Part shown: piece after piece, positions 37,003-48,589 of the stretch
Layout: each line of letters begins with the position of its first letter
Position numbering within the stretch: the stretch's first letter is position 1
Assembly: GCF_933775445.1 (NCBI RefSeq)
Contig: NC_065873.1
Location: 8,990,001-9,054,000 of the forward strand
Reading direction: 5' to 3'
From: Argentina anserina
Taxonomy: Eukaryota > Streptophyta > Magnoliopsida > Rosales > Rosaceae
Length of the DNA: 64,000 bases
Translations under genes and position numbers: made by a program
The notes under the pieces: model-generated
What the model was told of the DNA's origin: nothing
Databases searched by the model: none
The model's input: only the letters and a program-made list of their open reading frames with translations

Positions 37003-40000
37003 CACTATTACAAAGTTCCCCATTAGCACCTCTCTAAATAGTATATCAGTGTGAAAACGTCTTCTTAAACAGTACATCATTGTGAAAATAGTAGTTTATC
37101 ATACTGATAAAACTATCGGTGGATTTTTTCTTCTCGGGACCCGTCAAATAGAGGAAAAAAACAGAAAAATAATTCACAACCCACTTTCCTTTTTGTTCAC
37201 ACAGCACACATGACCGAAACCTTATCCTCTCTCTCTGAGACCGATTCATACCTCCCTCCAAATTTTATCTCATGGATCTCTCTTTATCCATCATCTTTCT
37301 CTCACTTAGTCTTACATCTTCTCTCACTCAATTAAGAGGTGAACTGGCGAATCTGGAATTTGGATCTACCGACGTCGACGACGGTTTGGATCTGCCAACG
37401 TTAACGACGATTTAGATCTCTCATGCTTACCGTAGGTCCGATCTAACGGTATTTGATTTCATACATCTGGTGCATATTTGATTTATTTTTCTTCTTCTTC
37501 ATTCAGATACATAGAGAATGGAGGCCTAGCCGGCAACTTTGCTTCAGTGCCAGCGAATCGACTGCAACGCCTCGTTTTCCGACGACAACAACCCCGAAGG
37601 CTCTTGCCAATACCACGCTGCGGTACTCTCTTTCTCCCTTTTCTCCAGTACTCGCCTAATCCTTCTTCAAAATCATTCATATTGATTCCGCTGCTTCATG
37701 CTTTTTATTTGAGCTAAAAATATCCCTAATCGAAATCCAAAACTCAATTCGATTGCTTATTTCAGCTCGTGAAAATGCGAATTAGTTCAATCTATGTCTT
37801 AATTTTAAGAATGAATTGAAAAATTAGGCATGTTCTACTGTTATGAATGTGATCCAATTGAAATCAATGCGCAATGTGTGTATGTGACATGGATTTTTCA
37901 CTGTTAGGATAGAGTGTGGAAGTTTTAGTTTTGTTGTGTGAAATCCTAGTTATTATATTTTGATTCTGGTTATTCTTTTGCATGTTTTTGCTTGGTTTCG
38001 ATGGTGTGGTCATCTTCGATTTTATTAGGGAGTAAGTATACAGATATGCTTATTGATTTAGTTATGTTTGGTTTAGTTCAATGGCGTGCTAAGCATTGAG
38101 TCTTTGTTTTTTCAGCCTATATTTCATGATGGGATTAAAGAGTGGAGTTGTTGCAAGAAAAACAGTCATGGTTTGAGCTTGTTTTTAGAATTAGAAGGGT
38201 AAGTGATTATTTGTTGTTGAATGTATATGATTCTTGTGATCCTTTTCGGTTGATTGTGCATTTAGGTTTCTGACATTACTATTCCTTTCCTTTATTCTTC
38301 TTTGGGTTGAAAAAGGTGCGAGACTGGTAAACACACGACAAAGAAACCAGTGTTGGCAAAGCCGAAACCTAGGACTCCTGTTTCCTTACCTACTTCTGCT
38401 CCTGCACCTGATGCATCAGCAAAACAGTTGTGTGCTAGGTGCCAGCAAGGCTTCTTCTGCTCAGATCATGGTACGTTCATTTGGTTGTGTTTTGATTTAG
38501 TCTCAATTTCCAAGCTTGGTATGTCTCCAGAAATGGGTGGTCTTTTCATGGATGTTGTACATCTGGCTGATTAGAATGCTTTTAACTATAGAAAATAGAA
38601 GAGATTGTAATACTTGTTTCTATTTGTGACTTGTGGTGAAAAATAAGAGTATTACAGTTTACAGATATATATTGATATGGATGTTTGAAATATGGGTATA
38701 GAAATGCTATAGAGTTTCTTGTAGATGAATGTTAGCACGATGCAATGATGGCATAATGTATTTCCATCGCTGAGGGGTTCTGCGAAAATAGCTGACATTC
38801 CACAGAGAGACAAAGAAAAGATTTTGGGTTTGGGTTTAGATGATGTCTAATCATCCCATATGTTATGTTATCGCCTGATTCAAACCCTTCCCATTCTCTT
38901 CATGTATTTTCTGATTGTTTGGGTCGTCTAACCATCAGTGCTGATTCCCTAAATTATCCTTTTCTTTTTGTTCAAATGATATAAGATTCTTCACTTATGG
39001 TATATTACTTCTATTTGGTTGATAATAAAGCTCCAACTTTCAGAACGTATTCATCCTCTTCAAAATTTCTTTTACATCCTAGGCTGAAGCAAATTCTTCC
39101 TTGTCCAGGATCACAATCCAAAGAAATGAACTCAAAGCCAGTAAATGTAGTTACAACGCCACTTACTGAAAGCATTACAGATTATCAAGGCCCTTGGGGA
39201 AGATCAGTGAGTGAAATCCACCATGAGAAAGAACATTTGGGTTTTGCAGTACTTCATGTTGTTCATGGGACGCTATCTTGGTATGTTCTGTTCCTCAGTT
39301 TGCTTCTTTCTCTTGAAGCTGGATTTGGAGTACTGGCTATTTGTGTTCAAGTATTTAATTTTGTTACCTTATTGTTCAGAAGTTGGAAGTTGCTGATCAA
39401 TTTTGTTATATGTGCTTGTATCAGACAAAACTAAAAATACTCTCTTTTTCCTTCTTGTTGAAAAGGACTGTGACAGTTCCTTCTTTTTTCCTTTTTTCCA
39501 GGTACTACCATATGATTAGCTAATGCAGGAGTTAGATGTTGCAATGTACGTGAACTCAAGGATTTTCTCATTAATGAGTGCATGTATGCGGTAATTGTTC
39601 TCTCCTACTTCTACCCCAATTTTTTAGCCTACTGTACTCTATCATATTGTAATGGGGTCTGAGACAAGCAATATATATGTCAAACAAAACAAATAAGCTT
39701 CAATTCTGATAGGAGTAATGAGTTTGCTTTCAAATTTGTTTCTCCTTGTTCCCCTCCATCCCTGCAAGTAGCTAGAACTGATTAATTCTTTAATTTTTCT
39801 TCAGGTACTGGACACATGTTGCTTAGAAAAAGTGGTGTTTCAAAGACATCTGGAGAGCTAGGAAGAATTTGATCATTTCTTGTGTTTAGATTTTGAGAGT
39901 TATGTATATTTGTTACTGTTACTGGTTGTACTGTATAATACTGTAAGAATTTAGAGAGGTGCCTGTTGGCACCTTTTTTTTTTAATAAATCATTGTTACT

Positions 40001-40174
40001 TTGCCACTGATGATTTATTGGTGTGTAATACCCCCATAGCACCTCTTACATATGACACTGATATTTTATTAGTGGCTGCAGAGGTGCTAATAAAATTACA
40101 CACTGATATCAGTATGTATTGCCCCCAATAGACACTGATGCAAATATGTGCTAATGGGGAACTTTGTAGTAGTG
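37003..40174 (+). mobile_element. Non-autonomous CACTA transposon carrying a host gene fragment
   Basis: The terminal inverted repeats start CACTATTACAAAGTTCCCC (37003) and end GGGGAACTTTGTAGTAGTG (40174), 27 bp with one mismatch. The flanking triplets are AAA and AAG, a near match to the expected 3-bp duplication. Subterminal repeats of the CACTGAT/ATCAGTG kind cluster in both ends (about 37045-37110 and 40005-40140). There is no transposase ORF in the 3.2 kb, so it must have moved in trans. The centre holds exons of RAR1 (see separate entry). CACTA elements are known to capture gene pieces. Confidence 0.88.
37539..39190 (+). pseudogene. RAR1: Captured RAR1 (CHORD-containing protein) fragment
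   Basis: RAR1 is a zinc-binding co-chaperone that works with SGT1 and HSP90 to stabilise NLR immune receptors. Four exon remnants with splice borders: 37539-37622 (CQRIDCNASFSDDNNPEGSC), 38116-38198 (PIFHDGIKEWSCCKKNSHG), 38316-38470 (CETGKHTTKKPVLAKPKP, then the plant-specific CARCQQGFFCSDHG motif) and 39109 to about 39190 (SQSKEMNSKP). Together they cover CHORD I with its Cys/His ligands and the following Cys-rich motif. CHORD II, which contacts SGT1, is absent. The presumed start region has an in-frame TAG four codons after an ATG (37518-37529). Introns are kept, so capture was at the DNA level. Not a working RAR1, though a transcript is possible. Confidence 0.88.
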
Positions 40175-41627
40175 AAGTATTTCGATTCTTTATAAGTCTA
40201 TTTCAATTCCAATTCTAATTAGAGTCCGAAGCAGTTCATCTAATCGTTAAGACTTCCTAGTTATTTAGAATCAACGAAGCGTCCAATCCTAAACATATGC
40301 TACAAAGAGTTCAACATAAAGAAGCGTACTAGTTAAACAACAAAGTAGCACATAAGCACATTAAGTCGAATTGGAGACATGTAAGCAAGCATGACGTCAC
40401 TCATCTTGATTAAACATGTAAATTCCTAGAACTATCACAACCCTAAACAAGTATCAATAATTGAAACACGAAGCGCATATTCAATCAAAGAACACTTTGG
40501 TGAATTAAATCGCAACCTTATGAGAACCATGACCTTGGCTTCCTCAAGCATTGATTTAGATGCACAAATTAAAGGAATAATTTAAAATAAAACCTAAATA
40601 GAAATCGAAAACCTACTGCCCATAGATGCTACACACATATTTCATGAGTTCATGCAATCAAAACATAAAACCAAAGAAGTCTGAATTTATGTTCTTCATA
40701 TATGAAACCGAAAATAACATCTAATGATTCATACAATGAATTCGAAATTTGCAGAAAATAAAAAGAAAGATTACAAGCCATGGATGAATCACACATTAGA
40801 AACCTTCTAGGATGAAGCAAGGATGAATTCGAATTGGTGGAGGAAGAAGATGAGCACGGCTTGGTGATGATGGATGAAGGTTTTTGGCTTAAATTTTCTG
40901 GATGTATTTAGGCAGCAATTCGGCTTTGTTTGTGAGAGAATGGAGATACCAGTATGTAGGAATGACATGCTATTTATAGAGGAATAGGTGAGAGGGGCTA
41001 CATGGTAATGGGCTGATTCTCTATTTCCTTTTTTTTCTTTTCTTTCCTTCTCGATTGAATGATGATCATCTTTGTTAGTCACATGCATTCTCCCTTCTTC
41101 TAGGCCACATGCATTTTTTAGAATTATCTCTTTGTTCTCTCATTCCTTTTTCTTCTTTTGTTTTCTTCTTTTCTTATTCTTTCCTTTTAATTGCCGGATG
41201 AACCTTCCCTCCTATGAGGCTACATACTTCTTCCTTTTCATCTTATTCAGAAACTAAATTATTTCTTTCCTTTTTCTCATTTTGTTTCCTTCTTCTTCTC
41301 TTTCTTTCCATAATTTCCAAGTCATTATCTCACATTTAATTCTGAAAATAAGGAAATAAATAATAAATATAAATCACAAATGTTACAGAAATATCGAATA
41401 ATAAAAATCCTAACCAAACTAGGTTTCCTAGTTCGACAATGAATACTACTCTATAGTACTCTCGACAATTTCTGCATTTTACACCCGTTTTAGCACCAAA
41501 AGGGAACGAACGTCACTAAAGACTCCTAACTCGACTCAATGACTCTATACTACAATAATAAGAGCTAAGCAAAGTACAAATAGAGGTAAAAATATATTAA
41601 GAACGTCGCACAAAGTGCGCCTATCAA
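40175..41627 (-). mobile_element. LTR fragment of a second family, minus orientation
   Basis: Read on the minus strand the edge at 41627 starts TGATAGGCGCACTTTGTGCG followed by ACGTTCTTAATAT. The same start occurs in plus orientation at 45299 (TGATAGGAGCAC, then ACGTTCTTAATGTA), which supports a shared LTR end. The left limit is unclear; the CACTA element may have inserted into this LTR. Confidence 0.4.
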
Positions 41628-42390
41628 AAATCACTTGTGAGAAGCGTAATCGTGGAAATGCACATTAGGTACATGCGGGTTGTGAACACTGTGGATTGGC
41701 ATTATGGTCGGCAAAATTAATCAGTTCAGTAGACCGATTTAATGAGAACATCAATTGCGTGGTTGAGGTTAGTGACGTTATGAAGTTCTTCTTGAGGAGC
41801 AGGTAGAATTGGTGGATTGGGTGGTGGAGAATCCGAGTTAGGAGCAGAGAAGTAAGAGGGGAAATAGAGGTGGATTCCACGTTTTGGAGAGGTATATTAG
41901 AGTTGGAGTTTGGTGAGAGAGATTTGTTTAGGGGAATGAAATGAATTCATTTGGCATCAGGCCACAAAGAGCACAAGAATCATGCAGAGGGTGACAAGCC
42001 ACCCTCAACAAGCGCTACCTACTAAATAACATAAAACGAAAAATGAAATCCAAAACAAAATTAGTGTCCAAAACAAAATGGATATAACCAAAGTTCAAGA
42101 AAATGAAAGCACGAAAGCATATAACTTTTCTAACCACGAAATTATTTGAGAACAAACAATCGAGGGAAAGAAAAAGGTCTTTCCTAGCTGGGCTAGGAAA
42201 TCAGTCCCCCTTAGCATTGGACTCCACCTGGGCTTGGCCCTCCAACAGTTAACCCGGATCCACACCAAAGACCACCTATGCAACCAAACTCTTGCTGGTC
42301 TTATCACTCAGTAGCTCCGCTAGCGTCAGCCCTAGCTCCACATCTAACTTCAGGTTGAGTCACATCGTGTCGCTCCCTTGTTCTTGTTCC
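41628..42390. other. Unassigned repeat-rich stretch
   Basis: No gene was recognised. The part from 41940 is probably the downstream end of the LINE relic that follows on the minus strand (non-coding, A-rich on the plus strand). Confidence 0.3.
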
Positions 42391-43600
42391 TTTGGCCGCG
42401 GGGACGACCTACCTTTGCCGGAGAAGCGTTTATGCGCTTGATTTTGAGAGCACCTTTGGTGTGACCTTAAACCCTAGCTTCGTAGGGGTTAGGTTGATCA
42501 CAACTAGTGACATGCCATTCTTGTTGCATTTCCCCTGCGGCGACGACTCAACCTCACGGCAGCACCGGGCCCCAGAAACCTTTTCTACAGTCGGGGCAGC
42601 CTCTAAGGAGCGAATCTACACCTACCTCCTTTCCTTTGGTAGATGTGGCGGCATTGGGAGGGGCGGAGAAACTAGAACATGTGCCATGCTTCCGCGAAAG
42701 ACCAAAGAAGGGGCTAGAGGAGCTATCGGGGCAAGTTGTGTCTTTGACGATGCTTATATCTCTTCAACAAACCGGGAACATGACAGACCTCTATGATTAA
42801 TCATGGAGCAGATCAAGCAGCGTCCCAATATCTTCTCGTACTTGTACTCCACATGAATCACAACCTCAGGAGAATCCCTAAGCCATCGAATGGGCGTGGT
42901 CGAACGGAATCATGCAGAGGTAGGGTTACACGAACCCAAGCCACACCACTGCTCAGACCCGAGTCATCAACTCGTAACACTGATCCAATGGTTTCTCCAA
43001 TAAGCTTTATTATTAGAGCAGTTGTCAGGCCCGGTGGTAAGCCTTTGATCTCAACCACCTAGATCCAGACAAAAATAAGGACAACCACCATGATATCTGA
43101 AAAATCCATCATAATCGTTAAGAAGGATCATGACATGCTAGTGTCCCGACGAACCACTCTTTTTCACACGTTCCATGTCTTTTTCCGGTAGTGAAGGTGA
43201 AGAGGAAACAATCTCCTCTAGCTTGAATCTCCACTGGCTTGAATCTCCACAGGCACATATAGTCGCCACATATAGTCGCTCAATCCCTAAATAGAATGCA
43301 TTGCGTTCCTGAATTGATCAAAAGCAACAACCCTAGTTGTGTTCAACTTTCCAACTAGGTAGAATTTTGGAGCCCGAAGCCTCCCTTAGGGTTTTTGAGG
43401 TTGCCGAGATTGACAAGCTTGTCATAGTGAGATAAAGAGGGTTTTGAAGCTAATATGGCTGTCATGGATACAATAGAGGCTGCCATGGGGAAGGAATGGA
43501 CGCCACGCGGTTTGGTTCCTCGCAAAACCCTAACCTTAGCAGCTTGAGCTTTTGGACAGGGAGAGAGGGAAAAAACTACGTTATTAAATGGAATGATATC
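42391..43600 (-). pseudogene. LINE ORF1-like relic
   Basis: On the minus strand 43058-42858 reads VEIKGLPPGLTTALIIKLIG, then GSVLRVDDSG and VAWVRVTLPL, which is the pattern of the RNA-binding region of plant L1 ORF1 proteins (DUF4283-type, GLP...IG..IG.VL.VD). Flanking frames are broken by stops. No reverse transcriptase is seen. Family assignment rests on this one block. Confidence 0.5.
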
Positions 43601-43740
43601 TTTTTTGCTTTCTGCGTATTTGGTGAAAGAGATTTTGGTGTGCCGTATGAGTGTTAAACACAAAAAGAGGTAGAGATTGTGATGCCAAAAACTAGTTAAG
43701 GCTGATGGAGTACCTACTTGACTTGAAGACACATAATGCA

Positions 43741-45240
43741 AGGTATCCTCAAGGACGGTTGATACGACTTGAACCTTGTACCATTCCGTATTGTTTTACC
43801 TTTAACGTTTGCTCGTAACGATTCATTTTTAAGGGTAGCGGTTTTAAAAATTGACTTTTCGATGCGTACGTTTTTCAAAGAAACTTTCTTCAAGAAAGTT
43901 GTAGAACTCGTCGACTCGAGTTCGTAGACGTGCGACACGTTTAAAACAGTTATTGTATGGAAAATTTTTTAGCAACTAAAATTAAGCGTCGAGGTAGGAT
44001 TTAATGTTTCTGTGAGGGAAATATGGAAATTTCCACTTGGGCATCTCTTAAATTTTCCCACTCTCTTTCGATCGCACCATTTTTCTTTTCCTCATCTTTT
44101 CTTCTTCTGCTTCATTCTTCCTTCTCCCCAACGTCCTTCCTTCGCCGCCACTACAACTCTGGCCGACGCACCACCGTTCGGTCTCTCTCTGTCCTTGTTC
44201 CTTCTTTGGTTCCTATTTAAGCATGCAGTAGCTTTTGGGACAGATCGGAGAAGGGGAGATGCTCACCACTTTCTGGGTATTCCGATCGATTCCTCAACCT
44301 ACAACCAATGGTTGGCTTACGGCGGTAAGTACTAGGCTTCTCCTTCATTTCTAATTCCTCCCTTGCCTGTGATCTTGTTGTTTTAGACAGTGAACCACTG
44401 TGTACAGTGAGGGTGTACGGGTGGTTGTAATTGCAGGAGCAGGATTATGATTTCTAATTAGTGGACTCAACATGAATTGATTACAGAAGATTAGGAATTT
44501 TATCAATGTGAACTGGGAGGAAGAGCAGTAGATGGGTTACTCTTATGTTCTTGTTTTATAATTGTGAAGTTAGTTTTGGTTGTTAGGTCACGGGTGCTCT
44601 AGGTTTCAGGTTAATTATGATTGAAGGGGTTGGTATATAGAGGTTTCTGTTTATCTTCGGGTTCACTGAGCTTGTGGAGATTTTGGTTTCCTTGTTAATG
44701 TTCGATTAGGTAGCCATATGGAAGCATGAGATTTTGGTTTCCTTGTTAATGTTCGATTAGGTAGCCATATGGAAGCATGAGATTTTGGTTTCCTTGTTAA
44801 TGTTCGATTAGGTAGCCATATGGAAGCATGAACTTTGATGTTTAAAAGCATAATTAGAAGTGTTGGACTTTTGAGTGGTAGAGGGAAGCGGCTTGCATGG
44901 TTTAGCTTATTTGATTCCATTAACTAGGGAATACATGTTTTGATGTTGTACGAAGCCATGATCATAGACTAGATTTTGGAATGTGGTCTTGTGTTTTTAT
45001 TGTACTGGCAAGGTGTTGGTGTTAATGAGTAATGGGTTGCCTTAGTAAATCTGAGTACACATAGTATGTGTAAAATGGTGGATTTGGTTCATTGCAGATT
45101 AGTATTCAATATAATTGGAACTAATCATATAATTGATCATGAAATATTTGGATTGGTTGTGGCATAGTTGTAATTGGCCAAATATGTGGAATACATGGTC
45201 AATTTTGGTTTGACAAAAAGGTCGATTACTATATTAACGA
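43741..45240 (+). mobile_element. Degenerate gypsy LTR fragment
   Basis: Around 43880-43945 the LTR family block appears (GAAAGTTGTAGAACTCGTCG, then GAGTTCGTAGACGTGCG), followed by a CT-rich and CG-rich leader (44090-44210), as in the other LTRs here. The true ends are not recognised. It includes the triple 51-bp repeat at 44677. Confidence 0.5.
44677..44829. repeat. 51-bp tandem repeat, three identical copies
   Basis: Units of 51 bp beginning GAGATTTTGGTTTCCTTG lie at 44677-44727, 44728-44778 and 44779-44829 with no difference seen. Such identity implies a recent expansion. A minus-strand ORF across it is only a product of the repeat. Confidence 0.95.
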
Positions 45241-45298
45241 TGGTTATATCGAACTCTAGGAACTCTAAGGGACTAGCAAAGTCTAAGTGAGAGGTTGT

Positions 45299-45510
45299 TG
45301 ATAGGAGCACAAAGTGTGACGTTCTTAATGTATATATGTCATATTCTTATGCTTTGTTATTTTCTATTTAGTTGTGTAAGAGGGTGTTTTTGCGGTGCGA
45401 CTAGACCCAAAATCGATCGAGGAAAGGATCCAAGAACGATCTTGTTGTGATTGATCTGGCTTGATAGTAACAGCATCAAGTTGACCTCGCTGTGATGAAC
45501 TTGACTGTAA
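45299..45510 (+). mobile_element. LTR start of the second family, truncated
   Basis: TGATAGGAGCACAAAGTG, then ACGTTCTTAATGTA, matches the minus-strand edge at 41627. The piece ends before the CA/TA-rich tract at 45510. Confidence 0.35.
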
Positions 45511-45540
45511 CAGTAGTAACACACACACATATATATATAA

Positions 45541-45886
45541 AATTTCTCAGGTGCGGAGGTCTGGATGAGTTTTCCGTTCGGATTTTCGTCGTTTTTCTAC
45601 AATCCGGACACTGGCGACGCCGTTTCTTCTCGCCAGAGTGACACCACACCACACCTCCTAGACACTACTGCGAAGAAGAAAAAGACGAAAGAGATCGGGA
45701 ACGGAGGTACACCATGATTGGTGGTGAAAATCTGAGTGAGGTTGCTGCTTAGGTCGGACCCCGATCTTTTTAACCTTTTTATTCGTCGCAGCAGCATCTA
45801 GGAGGTGTGGTGTCACTCCGGTGAGAAGAAACAGCGTCGCCGGCATCCGGACGGAAAACCCGTCCGTACCTCCACAGCCGAGATAC
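45541..45886. mobile_element. Foldback element 1 of the cluster
   Basis: The left arm (GTGCGGAGGTCTGGATGAG, then GGCGACGCCGTTTCTTCTCG, then CACCACACCTCCTAGA) pairs with the right arm (TCTAGGAGGTGTGGTG, then AACAGCGTCGCCGGCATCCG, then CGTACCTCCAC). The arms are about 110 bp and the loop about 130 bp. It is flanked by CA/TA repeats on the left and (TA)n on the right. Non-coding. Confidence 0.85.
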
Positions 45887-45887
45887 A

Positions 45888-45890
<3 letters not shown>

Positions 45891-45942
<52 letters not shown>
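45891..45942. repeat. (TA)n tract between foldback elements 1 and 2
   Basis: An uninterrupted TA run of 52 bases. Confidence 0.97.
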
Positions 45943-45943
<1 letters not shown>

Positions 45944-45945
<2 letters not shown>

Positions 45946-46313
45946 TCCCTATCCAGAGTGAAGTTCCAATTTTGACACACTTTTCGGCCAATTGTTTTCA
46001 CCATAAGCGATTCAATATTTAGGTATGCTATTTAAGATCATCCCTACAAAATTTCATCTAATTCGGACATCGTTAAGGTATTGAAATTAGATTAAATCAA
46101 TGAATGAATTAACACTGTTCAACGTGAACCGTTCGTGTAAATCTCAATTTTGAAAACACAAACGATGTCCGAATTAGATGAAATTTTGTAGGGATGATCT
46201 TGAATAACATACCTAAATATTGAATCACTTATGGTGAAAAAAATTAACCGAAAAGTGTGTCAAAATTGGAACTTCACTCTGTAATTTCAGAGTGAAGCTT
46301 CACTCTGGATAGG

Positions 46314-46317
<4 letters not shown>
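45944..46317. mobile_element. Foldback element 2: MITE family A, copy 2
   Basis: Its ends (AGTCCCTATCCAGAGTGAAG and CTTCACTCTGGATAGGGACT) and arms match the copy at 20469-20868. The central segment (TTAACGATGTCC / CGTTCGTGTAAATCTC) is in the opposite orientation, so the two insertions are inverted relative to each other. The left arm lacks about 26 bp that the right arm has. (TA)n flanks both sides. Confidence 0.9.

Positions 46318-46357
<40 letters not shown>
46318..46357. repeat. (TA)n tract between foldback elements 2 and 3
   Basis: About 40 bases of TA. Confidence 0.97.
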
Positions 46358-46360
<3 letters not shown>

Positions 46361-46760
46361 CATTCCACTAATGGATCCACTTTTGGGGTCTAAAAAAGAG
46401 ATAGGTCATTTGATTAACTTTTCAATCACATTTCAGCATCTCCACCATTCAACATTTAGAGTATAATGTGTAGATCACATATGTAAAATTTCAGCCAAAA
46501 TAGAGGTGTTTAAGACATTCAAAACTATGATTTAAACGTATAAGTATGAACGGTTCAGGTTTGACAGATTTAGTGCGTCCATTGCTTGCGTTAAGTTTTA
46601 TACTTAACGATCACCATTTTAGCTGAAATTGTACAGGGGTGATCTACACATTGTACTCTTAATGTTGAATGGTGGAGATTCTGGAATGTGATAGAAAAGT
46701 TAGTCAAGTGACATATCCCTTTTTTAGACCCCAAAAAGGGATCCCTTAGTGGAGGAGCCA
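46358..46760. mobile_element. Foldback element 3 of the cluster
   Basis: The left arm (GGCCATTCCACTAATGGATCC, then TTTTGGGGTCTAAAAAAGAG, then ATCTCCACCATTCAACATT) pairs with the right arm (AATGTTGAATGGTGGAGAT, then TTTTTTAGACCCCAAAAAGG, then GGATCCCTTAGTGGAGGAGCC). The centre again holds GAACGGTTCAGGTTTGACAG and CTTAACGATCACC, similar in kind to the other members. The right flank is TATATATATA. Confidence 0.88.
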
Positions 46761-46779
46761 TATATATATACACACATAT

Positions 46780-47177
46780 CATTCCTCTTCGAGAACGAAG
46801 TCCCGTTTTGAAATTAAAGTGTGGATGTCTTTATTTGACTAGTTTTTCAGTCACTTTTTCACATCTCCACCGTTTCGTAGTTAGATATGTATGTGTAGAT
46901 CATCTATAAAATTGTACCCAATTAGGTGATCGTTAAGGTATCGACACACTATTAAATCTATGAACCAACCGAATTTGTCCAACTAGAATCGTTCTTGTAA
47001 ATCATAATTGTGAAAGCTCAAACGGTCACCAAATTGAATGTAATTTTGTATGAATGATTTATACATACATATTTAATCACTGAATTGTGGAGATGTGAAA
47101 AAGTGAATAAAAAACTAGTGAAATAAGAGCCTCCGCACTTTGCTTTCAATGCGGGGTTCTGCTCTAGAAGGGGACTG
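46780..47177. mobile_element. Foldback element 4 of the cluster
   Basis: The left arm (CATTCCTCTTCGAGAACGAAG, then TTTGACTAGTTTTTCAGTCAC, then CACATCTCCACCG) pairs with the right arm (GTGGAGATGTG, then AAAAACTAGTGAAATAAGAG, then TCTAGAAGGGGACTG). The core contains GGTGATCGTTAAGGTATCG and CAAACGGTCACC. Flanks are TATATATACACACA and TATATATAC. Confidence 0.82.
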
Positions 47178-47717
47178 TATATATACAGGTCTCAAATTGA
47201 TCTCAACTTTTGAATCAATTACTAATACTAGTTAGAATTATAGATTTCCGGAGCTCTTTATACCTATATTCTGGTTCATGGCAGACCATGTATTGGTCAT
47301 CCCAAGTCAATTAAGCATATTGGAAAATGAAATCCGGAATAGGCTCTATGCCCGTTAGATATCGGGTCGACCTTTGGTCGTATGCATGGTCATTAATTGC
47401 AGGGAAGCGTTTTAGGCTTGCGTCTGGACTTGGGTTTTAGTATATGGGGTTGAATTTGGGCCTTGTAGTGTGTTTCCGGGCTCTTTCGGCTATATCGATG
47501 TCTGGGATTCAATCTCAAGTCGGTGAGTCCCCTTTTTGTCTAGATTCGGTTGATCCGATAGCTTTTTGCATCTAAAAAAATTAGAGTTTCTATGATAGGT
47601 TACTGGTTCTCTTTCTATGATTGCACAATATAGTTTTGACAGACAAATTGGCTATTTTTTCTTTATATTAATTTTGCATGGTCTTCTCTCGTAGTCCGAC
47701 AGTCTTAGATGTTCTAT
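47178..47717. other. Stretch between the foldback cluster and the LTR element
   Basis: No gene or element was recognised in about 540 bp. It ends in GTTCA (47718-47722), the left target duplication of the LTR element. Confidence 0.4.
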
Positions 47718-48589
47718 GTTCATGTAATAACCCGAATTTTTAGAAACTAAATGTCGAGTATTTTTTTTAAGTGTTAAAGTTGTGAAATTAATTCAAGACG
47801 ACAATTGGAGGTTTGCGACATTTCAAAACAAAAACGGAAACGTTCTCGGATCGTTTAATTAGAAAACGTAACGTTACCGCAACGTATAGATCGACTTTTA
47901 TTCCGTCGCTCGGTTGCAAAAACTTCCTTCACGAAAGTCGTAGAGCTCATCGATACGAATTCGTGGACACGTCATGCGTTCGAATCGGACGTCGGATGCA
48001 AAAGTTATTAACGTCGGAAGTTCGTTTCCGATTTTGGAAATAGTATAAAAGGAAGGAAAGGAGATTAAAAATCAGATTTTTCTAAAAATCAGCTCGGGTT
48101 ACTGTTCACCTGAGCTCGGGTACTGTTCACCCGACCCAAAAAAAAACTTCTCCGGCCGATTTCTCCACCATCCGACGTCGCCTCGTGTCGTGCCACCTAT
48201 CAAACTGACGGGCTCGACGAGCTCCATCTTTTGGGCTATGTCTTGCACTCCGGCGACAACCACACACGGTGTAGCAACCGCCGGAAGTTACTGCTGTGGC
48301 GGCGCCGCCTCCTCCGGCCACCATGGCTCGAGATTCTTGGGGGGTTTTGCTTGTCTCAGTCCCAGCAACATTCCCACAAAAGGAATCGAGCCAAATCGAA
48401 GTGTAAGTACCCGAATCAAAATTTCAATTTCTAGGGTTTGTGAATAGTGCCGAATATATGTTCTTCGGTGTTTGGACTGTTTAGGCTCGGATTTAGAACT
48501 TTGTGTCAACTAGGAAGTTGTTGGAAATGTTGTTTAGGTTGTGGTGATGAAATTTGGTGATGATTGGTGGCGGTCGGGGAACAGTAACG

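Noticed and set aside
37539..39434. A functional RAR1 gene
   Set aside because: CHORD II is missing, the start region has an early stop, and the fragment lies inside CACTA terminal repeats.
42392..43062. Plus-strand ORFs of 134, 97 and 89 codons
   Set aside because: They are shadows of the minus-strand LINE ORF1 relic, with no family match of their own.
44663..44920. Minus-strand ORF with three identical 17-residue repeats
   Set aside because: It comes from the triple 51-bp DNA repeat inside LTR debris; there is no start context or domain.
45779..46004. Minus-strand ORFs with Tyr-Ile repeats
   Set aside because: They are translations of the TA microsatellite at 45891-45942.
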